From CAZPQK01 sp964588695 (GTDB lineage: Bacteria > Krumholzibacteriota > Krumholzibacteriia > WVZY01 > JAKEHA01), in contig CAZPQK010000005.1 in assembly GCA_964588695.1 (NCBI GenBank), positions 186,001 to 250,000 on the forward strand: DNA of 64,000 nt. The letters run 5' to 3'. The notes under the pieces are model-generated. The model saw only the letters and a list, made by a program, of their open reading frames with translations. It was not told the DNA's origin and ran no database searches. Of the stretch, positions 59,474-64,000 are shown piece after piece. Numbering within the stretch: position 1 is the first letter of the stretch; every line of letters starts with the position of its first letter. Position numbers and translations under genes: made by a program.

Positions 59474-60457
59474 ATGTCGCTCCGTGTTGGCGTCATTGGC
59501 ACCGGTCAACTCGGCCAACATCACGTTCGCGTCCTTAGCGAACTTTCCCCCGATCGTCCCGTTCTGTGTTTCGACACCGACGCGAAGCGCGCCAGCGCGA
59601 TAGCGACGGAGCACGGCGCTACGGTCGCTTCGTCGCTGGAGGATCTCCTCGCCAACGTAGATGCGGTTAGCATTGTTGTTCCCACCACCTACCACCTCCC
59701 TGTGGCCCAGGCCGCCATGGAGTTCGGTTGTGATGTCTTCGTCGAGAAACCGATAGCCGCCAGCGTTGCCGAGGCTGAACAGCTGATAAAGCTCGCCGCC
59801 CAGCACGGCCGCGTATTACAAGTGGGGCATGTCGAGCGCTTTAACGGTGCATTCGAAAAGGCCGTGTCTCAGTTGGAAGCACCCGCGTTTATCGAAATTC
59901 ACCGGCTGGCGCCGTTTTCCGTCCGCGGAACCGATGTGTCGGTGGTTGGTGATCTGATGATTCATGACCTGGACCTGCTGCACGTTCTCGTTGGCGAAAC
60001 TCCAACCGAAGTTCACGCTAAAGGCGCGGCCGTTCTTACTAAGAGTCCCGACATTGTAAACGCACGACTCGCGTTTCCGGGCGGTTGCGTTGCTAACGTC
60101 ACCACCAGCCGGATATCGATGGAAAAGATGCGAAAGGTTCGCATTTTTTCGCAAAACCAGTATGCGTCGATCGATCTGTTGGGCGGCAAGGCCGCACTGT
60201 ATCGCAAGAAGGCGCTTTTCGATGAAACGGTTGGCCGATTGCGTGAAGATCCACCACTCGATGGGTCGTTTAGTTTAACCGACATCGTCGAGGTGCAATG
60301 GTTGGCCAGCGACGGTGGCGAACCGTTGGTTAAAGAACTTCAGAGTTTTTTAACCAGCGTGGAAAACCGCTCCACCCCGGTAGTGACGGGCGAAGATGGC
60401 CTGCACGCGGTCGAACTTGCCACCCGGATTCTTGCCAGCATTCGCTCCCAAGGATAG
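59474..60457 (+). CDS. Gfo/Idh/MocA oxidoreductase, GnnA-like
   Basis: NAD(P)-dependent oxidoreductase of 327 residues. Rossmann motif VGVIGTGQLGQHHVRVL, the EKP motif of the family in DVFVEKPIAAS, VGHVERFNGAF, and the catalytic His in GDLMIHDLDLLHVL. Its place between lpxA and lpxB is that of gnnA, which in Acidithiobacillus and Leptospira oxidises C3 of UDP-GlcNAc before GnnB transaminates it to give amide-linked lipid A. No aminotransferase lies next to it, so the product could differ. Function is inferred from position and family. Confidence 0.85.
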   Translation: MSLRVGVIGTGQLGQHHVRVLSELSPDRPVLCFDTDAKRASAIATEHGATVASSLEDLLANVDAVSIVVPTTYHLPVAQAAMEFGCDVFVEKPIAASVAEAEQLIKLAAQHGRVLQVGHVERFNGAFEKAVSQLEAPAFIEIHRLAPFSVRGTDVSVVGDLMIHDLDLLHVLVGETPTEVHAKGAAVLTKSPDIVNARLAFPGGCVANVTTSRISMEKMRKVRIFSQNQYASIDLLGGKAALYRKKALFDETVGRLREDPPLDGSFSLTDIVEVQWLASDGGEPLVKELQSFLTSVENRSTPVVTGEDGLHAVELATRILASIRSQG

Positions 60458-60462
60458 TTCAG

Positions 60463-61566
60463 GTGTCGACACCCCGCATTGTCGTGAGTTGCGGCGAAGT
60501 CAGTGGCGACCAGCATGCCGCACGAATCATAAACGCACTCAAGTCTCGCCAGGATGTAGTAGTCTCGGGGATCGGAGGAGACGAATGTCGCGCGGCGGGT
60601 ATGGCGTTGAAGTTTCATGTCAAAGACTTCGCGATTCTGGGATTCACCGCGGTGGTAATGAATCTTCCCAAACTGATCGGCCTGGAAGCTGGACTCAAAC
60701 GAGAGCTGCGCAACGCCGACTTGTTTATTGCCGTAGACTACCCCGGCATGAATATGCGACTGGTTCGTCACGCCGCCAAACTCGGCGTTCCGGTTCTGTA
60801 CTACATAAGCCCACAACTGTGGGCCTGGGGCGAGAAACGCGTCGCCGAAGTACGTAGTAACATCGACCGCATGGCGGTGATCCTCCCCTTCGAAGAGCAA
60901 TTCTATCGCGAGCGCGGCGTCGAAGTGGAGTTTGTCGGACACCCATTTGTACATGACCATCCGCTGCCGGACCCGCTTCCGCAGAGCGAACGCGAGGGAG
61001 TTGCACTGTTGCCCGGAAGCCGTCTGCAGGAAGTTACGCGCATACTGCCCGATATGCTAAAGGCGGCAGAGTTGCTTACCCAAAGGATTCCAGGTGTAAC
61101 GTTTTCGTTGGGAATGAGCCCGACGTTGCCGCGCATCGTATACGACCGCATCTTAAAACGATCGACCGCGACCGTTAGCCTGTCCACTAGCGCGTTGGAC
61201 GTTATGCGAACCGCCCGCGCTGCACTGGTCGCGTCGGGTACCGCAACGCTGCAAACGGCAATGATGCAAACTCCGTTGACTGTCGTGTATCGCGTCTCGG
61301 CTTTGAACTATGCGATTGCACGTCGGGTGGTTCGGGTTGACAACATTGGTCTGGTCAATGTGGTGCTGGGCGAACGGGTATGCCCGGAATTGATTCAGAA
61401 CGAAGCCACGCCGCAAGCGATGGCAGACAGCGTGCAAGCGATGTGGGAGGATGGTGAAGTGCGAGATCGAATGGTCGCACGATTAAAGGCGCTTCCCGAG
61501 ATGCTTCGTGGCAGCGGCGGTGCGAAGCGAGTTGCGGCAATTGCCAAAGAGCTATTGCAACGATGA
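60463..61566 (+). CDS. lpxB: lipid-A-disaccharide synthase LpxB
   Basis: Glycosyltransferase family 19 enzyme joining UDP-diacylglucosamine and lipid X. N-terminal RIVVSCGEVSGDQHAARII, the FIAVDYPGMNMRL and YYISPQLWAWGEKRV segments, LLPGSRLQEV, and the donor-site stretch ALVASGTATLQTAMMQTPLTVVYR. 367 residues; GTG start after a possible AAGGA. The preceding hydrolase (LpxH or LpxI) is not in the window. Its TGA overlaps the next ATG. Confidence 0.94.
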   Translation: MSTPRIVVSCGEVSGDQHAARIINALKSRQDVVVSGIGGDECRAAGMALKFHVKDFAILGFTAVVMNLPKLIGLEAGLKRELRNADLFIAVDYPGMNMRLVRHAAKLGVPVLYYISPQLWAWGEKRVAEVRSNIDRMAVILPFEEQFYRERGVEVEFVGHPFVHDHPLPDPLPQSEREGVALLPGSRLQEVTRILPDMLKAAELLTQRIPGVTFSLGMSPTLPRIVYDRILKRSTATVSLSTSALDVMRTARAALVASGTATLQTAMMQTPLTVVYRVSALNYAIARRVVRVDNIGLVNVVLGERVCPELIQNEATPQAMADSVQAMWEDGEVRDRMVARLKALPEMLRGSGGAKRVAAIAKELLQR

Positions 61567-62207
61567 AGGTTCCGATACCTATCGTGGCCGGACTGGGCGC
61601 ACTCATCATTCGCCTGTTGGGTGTCAGTTGGCGCATAGACTTTCCGCCGGAATCGTCGGTCGAAGAGGCGCGCTTCCGACACCCACAAGTTATCTACTGT
61701 TTCTGGCACGGCCGACTCCTACCGTTGAGCTTCACTCACCGAAATCGAAAAATTCACGTGCTTGCCAGCGAGCATCGCGATGGGGAAATGTTGGGCCGCA
61801 CCATTGTACGCTTGGGCTTTGGCCATGTGCGCGGGAGTAGTACCCGTGGCGGCGCTCGTGCCTTGCGCGAACTAAAGCGCGCGGTAAGCGCGGGCTACGA
61901 TTTGGGGCTCACGGTTGACGGACCCAAAGGTCCCATCCATCAGGTTAAGGCCGGGGCGGTTGAGTTGGCTCGTAGTACCGGTGCCACGCTGATACCCATC
62001 TCAACGGGTTCGCGTCGCCACCGTACGTTCGCTTCGTGGGACCGTTTTCAGCTTCCGCTACCCTTTACCAAAGTGCTAGTGCGTTTGGGGGAGCCAATTG
62101 TTGTCGACGCAAACGCCGACAAAGAGGCGGTTGAGTCTGTACGAGCCGAACTGGAACGTGCGCTACTTCGTTTAACCGAACAAATCGACGCCGAGGTGCG
62201 GTCGTGA
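61563..62207 (+). CDS. DUF374 lysophospholipid acyltransferase family protein
   Basis: A 214-residue protein of the DUF374 acyltransferase-like family often found in lpx/waa clusters. It has a hydrophobic N-terminus, FWHGRLLPLSFTHR (His of an HX4D-like motif), SSTRGGARALRELKRA, VDGPKGPIHQVKAGAVELA and the PLPFTKVLVRLGEPI segment. Probably transfers an acyl chain to lipid A or LPS core intermediate; the substrate is not known. ATGA overlap with lpxB, GTGA overlap with lpxK. Confidence 0.85.
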   Translation: MKVPIPIVAGLGALIIRLLGVSWRIDFPPESSVEEARFRHPQVIYCFWHGRLLPLSFTHRNRKIHVLASEHRDGEMLGRTIVRLGFGHVRGSSTRGGARALRELKRAVSAGYDLGLTVDGPKGPIHQVKAGAVELARSTGATLIPISTGSRRHRTFASWDRFQLPLPFTKVLVRLGEPIVVDANADKEAVESVRAELERALLRLTEQIDAEVRS

Positions 62208-63310
62208 GCTACCCCGTTTTAGAACGGCGGGGCGCGGCAGGTCGCGGGGCGGGTTGGTTGGCGAGTCTCCCGTGGGTGTCGTTGCCATTGTCAGGACTTT
62301 ATCAAGCGGTGTCGGAGTCTTTGCGGCGCGCGCGGCAGGCCGAGAATATTCCGGTCGTTCCACCTCGGGTAATCTCAATCGGAAACATTGAGGTAGGCGG
62401 CAATGGGAAGACGCCCTTCGCCATCGAGCTGGTCAGGCGATTCCGGCACGCCGGGTTGTCGGTAGCCTTTGTAAGTCGCGGCGTGGGAGGAACCGTGGCG
62501 TCGAGTCGCACGTCGCTGCTGGCCTGGCCGGACGATACGCCGCCGCTTAGTGCGGGGCGTTCGGTGGCACCCGCCACGCAGGTTGCCGTGGAAGACGTGG
62601 GCGACGAAGGCATGGTCGCAGTGTTGGGGACGCACGAGCCTTGTCTGTTTGGCGCCAATAAGGCTGCAAACGTCGCGTTCGCGCTTGAGCACGGATTCGA
62701 TCGCGTGGTGGTTGACGATGCGTTCCAGACCTGGAAACTACCACGAGACCTGGACGTGGTGATGCTCGACGCTACCAGGCCTTTTGCCAACCGCCGGGTT
62801 ATTCCTGCGGGTCCATTGCGCGAAGAACCCGGAGCTTTGTTGCGCGCCGATGCGATCGGTTTCAACAACTGTAACGATGGGGAGCAGCTCACAGCGGCTC
62901 AGGACGCGTTACGCACCCGGGTGGACAACCCACCACCGTCATTTGGGGTGCGTCGTAAACTGGAGATCGTGGATCGTGACGAAAACCCTGCCGTCATGAA
63001 AAAGGGGGTAGCGGTAACAGCTATTGCGCGGCCGGAGCAGTTCGAGACCGACGTTCAGCGGATGGGCGTCGCTTTGCTGGCTGCCCATCGCTTTCCCGAT
63101 CACTACTGGTTTAACCGTGCAGACATTGCAGACTGGGAGCGTATTCACGCGCAGAGTGAATTCATCGTTACCCAAAAGGACTGGGTTAAGATCAGAGAGT
63201 TTACCGCGCAGCCCGATCGCTACCGCATTGCGCAACTTAGCGTGACGCCGTTTGGTGATGGATGGGGCCCAACCTGGGAGTTGATGAAAGGAGACACGCC
63301 GCAGCCATAG
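62204..63310 (+). CDS. lpxK: tetraacyldisaccharide 4'-kinase LpxK
   Basis: Phosphorylates the 4' position of the lipid A disaccharide. 368 residues: N-terminal amphipathic region (PLSGLYQAVSESLRRAR), P-loop GNIEVGGNGKTPFAIEL, FVSRGVGGTVASSR, and VDDAFQTWKLPRDLDVVMLDA (the DDGLQHxxLxRD motif, slightly diverged). GTG start 62204. A hairpin begins 18 bases before its stop. Confidence 0.93.
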   Translation: MSYPVLERRGAAGRGAGWLASLPWVSLPLSGLYQAVSESLRRARQAENIPVVPPRVISIGNIEVGGNGKTPFAIELVRRFRHAGLSVAFVSRGVGGTVASSRTSLLAWPDDTPPLSAGRSVAPATQVAVEDVGDEGMVAVLGTHEPCLFGANKAANVAFALEHGFDRVVVDDAFQTWKLPRDLDVVMLDATRPFANRRVIPAGPLREEPGALLRADAIGFNNCNDGEQLTAAQDALRTRVDNPPPSFGVRRKLEIVDRDENPAVMKKGVAVTAIARPEQFETDVQRMGVALLAAHRFPDHYWFNRADIADWERIHAQSEFIVTQKDWVKIREFTAQPDRYRIAQLSVTPFGDGWGPTWELMKGDTPQP

Positions 63311-63323
63311 CTACGGCGTGTCT
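63292..63323. terminator. hairpin at the end of the lpx cluster
   Basis: AGACACGCCG (63292-63301) and CGGCGTGTCT (63314-63323) form a perfect 10-bp stem around a 12-base loop that includes the lpxK stop. No T run follows on the plus strand (GTCCCTA), so termination efficiency is unclear; it lies between convergent genes and could act in both directions. Confidence 0.5.
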
Positions 63324-63354
63324 GTCCCTACTAGAAGGTTGGTCCCGATGGGGA

Positions 63355-63918
63355 TTACAGGTCGGTCGTGATTACGTCGACGAAGTTAACGGAAAGCGAA
63401 GCTGCGATTTCTTGCTCGCGATCGCTACCCACTTCGCGGCCGAAGAAAGTAATGTCGGCGCGAAAAAAGAGCTCAGCGCCGTTGGTTCTCAGGTCGCTAA
63501 TAAAAGGCTCCGACTTGTTATTGAATGTAACCAGCGTAATAAATGCCGCGGCTTCGGAGTTTAACGGAAGCAGCGTGTTAAGCGAGCCATTGTAGTCGGG
63601 CAACGTTTCAGCGCCGCCATCGGTACGGACCCAGCGAACACGGTAACCGGTGATCAAAAAGTCACGACCGTTGGTCGAGGTGACACCGGCCGAGTACGGC
63701 GCACTGGCAAATTGAACCAGAATGATATCCTCGTAAACGCCAGCGCCATCACCGGTAGTCAGATCTCCTTCGAACCAGGGATCCGAAACGACAGGCGTGT
63801 TTTCGTTTAGCGAGGTAACAACAACCCGGGTGCGCTGCTGATCGCCATTCGCATCGCAACCCACGATGGCAACACTGGCAATCAAGAGCGCCAGAAGCGC
63901 GATAAAGTTCTTACCCAT
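63355..63918 (-). CDS. unknown lipoprotein, 187 residues
   Basis: Signal peptide with lipobox LLIASVAIVGC (Cys near residue 21), then a mostly beta-rich body with no family I recognise; segments such as YEDIILVQFASAPYSAG and DFLITGYRVRWVRTDGG alternate polar and hydrophobic residues. AGGAGG precedes the ATG on the minus strand. Expected at the inner leaflet of the outer membrane. Convergent with lpxK; its promoter region lies in 63919-64000, where I see no confident motif. Confidence 0.75.
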   Translation of the reverse strand: MGKNFIALLALLIASVAIVGCDANGDQQRTRVVVTSLNENTPVVSDPWFEGDLTTGDGAGVYEDIILVQFASAPYSAGVTSTNGRDFLITGYRVRWVRTDGGAETLPDYNGSLNTLLPLNSEAAAFITLVTFNNKSEPFISDLRTNGAELFFRADITFFGREVGSDREQEIAASLSVNFVDVITTDL

Positions 63919-64000
63919 GGAACCAGACCTCCTAGATAAACCTTCTCAGTATGGGAATGTGAGAGAATCCTGGGGCCTCTATCGCAACGGCCATGCCAGC

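Noticed and set aside
1..64000. CRISPR arrays, rRNA and tRNA genes
   Set aside because: No regularly spaced repeats and no tRNA- or rRNA-like sequence were noticed; gaps are too short for rRNA. A covariance-model tRNA scan would be the decisive check.

Overview
The window is a dense, mostly plus-strand stretch of a bacterial chromosome, moderately GC-rich by eye. It is almost entirely housekeeping genes plus one insertion sequence. The organism is clearly diderm: it carries lipid A genes (lpxA, lpxB, lpxC, lpxD, lpxK and lpxL-like), bamA, bamD, skp, lolC/lolD, heptose genes and a type IV pilus secretin. Three traits point away from Proteobacteria and towards an FCB-type lineage (Bacteroidota, Zixibacteria, Krumholzibacteria, Eisenbacteria and relatives): an LpxC-FabZ fusion, a DUF4837 lipoprotein, and an mcsA-mcsB-clpC operon in a Gram-negative. 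The phylum is an inference; no rRNA or tRNA gene was recognised.

Layout. 1-5490: end of a prepilin peptidase gene, a near-consensus sigma-54 promoter, then pilMNOPQ and a strong terminator. 5501-6719: an insertion sequence with 26-bp imperfect terminal inverted repeats and one zinc-ribbon/IS1-like transposase. 6728-10806: rsmD, coaD, obg, dprA and an LpxL-like acyltransferase. 10813-12815: a convergent DUF3467 gene and two separate heptose genes (kinase, adenylyltransferase). 12852-22178: sucCD, ndk, then the fatty acid/phospholipid cluster (DUF177, rpmF, plsX, fabH, fabD, fabG, acpP, fabF, rnc). 22229-30955: an accessory-looking stretch with a Cys-rich unknown protein, a divergent pair (CxxCH lipoprotein plus FadL-like porin), a TPR protein with a LolB/DUF4292-like lipoprotein, an ECF sigma/anti-sigma pair, a DUF4837 lipoprotein and an acidic TPR protein. 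31091-38337: efp, accB, a pilT-like ATPase, accC, ftsK, rimO. 38372-45713: envelope proteins, bamD, nadD, polA, coaE and prfB with its programmed frameshift. 45726-53228: lysS, lolC, lolD, mcsA, mcsB, clpC. 53379-63310: bamA, skp, lpxD, lpxC-fabZ, lpxA, a GnnA-like oxidoreductase, lpxB, a DUF374 acyltransferase and lpxK. 63355-63918: a minus-strand lipoprotein.

How it works together. Four themes dominate: type IV pilus machinery (PilD, PilMNOPQ, PilT-like), acyl-chain supply (Acc, Plx/Fab, ACP), lipid A and outer-membrane assembly (Lpx, Bam, Skp, Lol), and protein quality control by arginine phosphorylation (McsB with ClpC). Many genes overlap by 1 to 4 bases, which implies translational coupling. 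Several operon-first genes (rsmD, DUF4837, bamA) have a plausible promoter only a few bases from the start codon and no Shine-Dalgarno, suggesting leaderless or nearly leaderless mRNAs. No gene-free stretch exceeds 300 bases; the longest is 585-845, which holds a terminator-like hairpin and the sigma-54 promoter. I found no strong case for a wholly new system. The most interesting leads are the gnnA-like gene between lpxA and lpxB without a gnnB, the Lol-McsAB-ClpC operon, the Cys-rich protein at 22229 and the heme-motif lipoprotein/porin pair.
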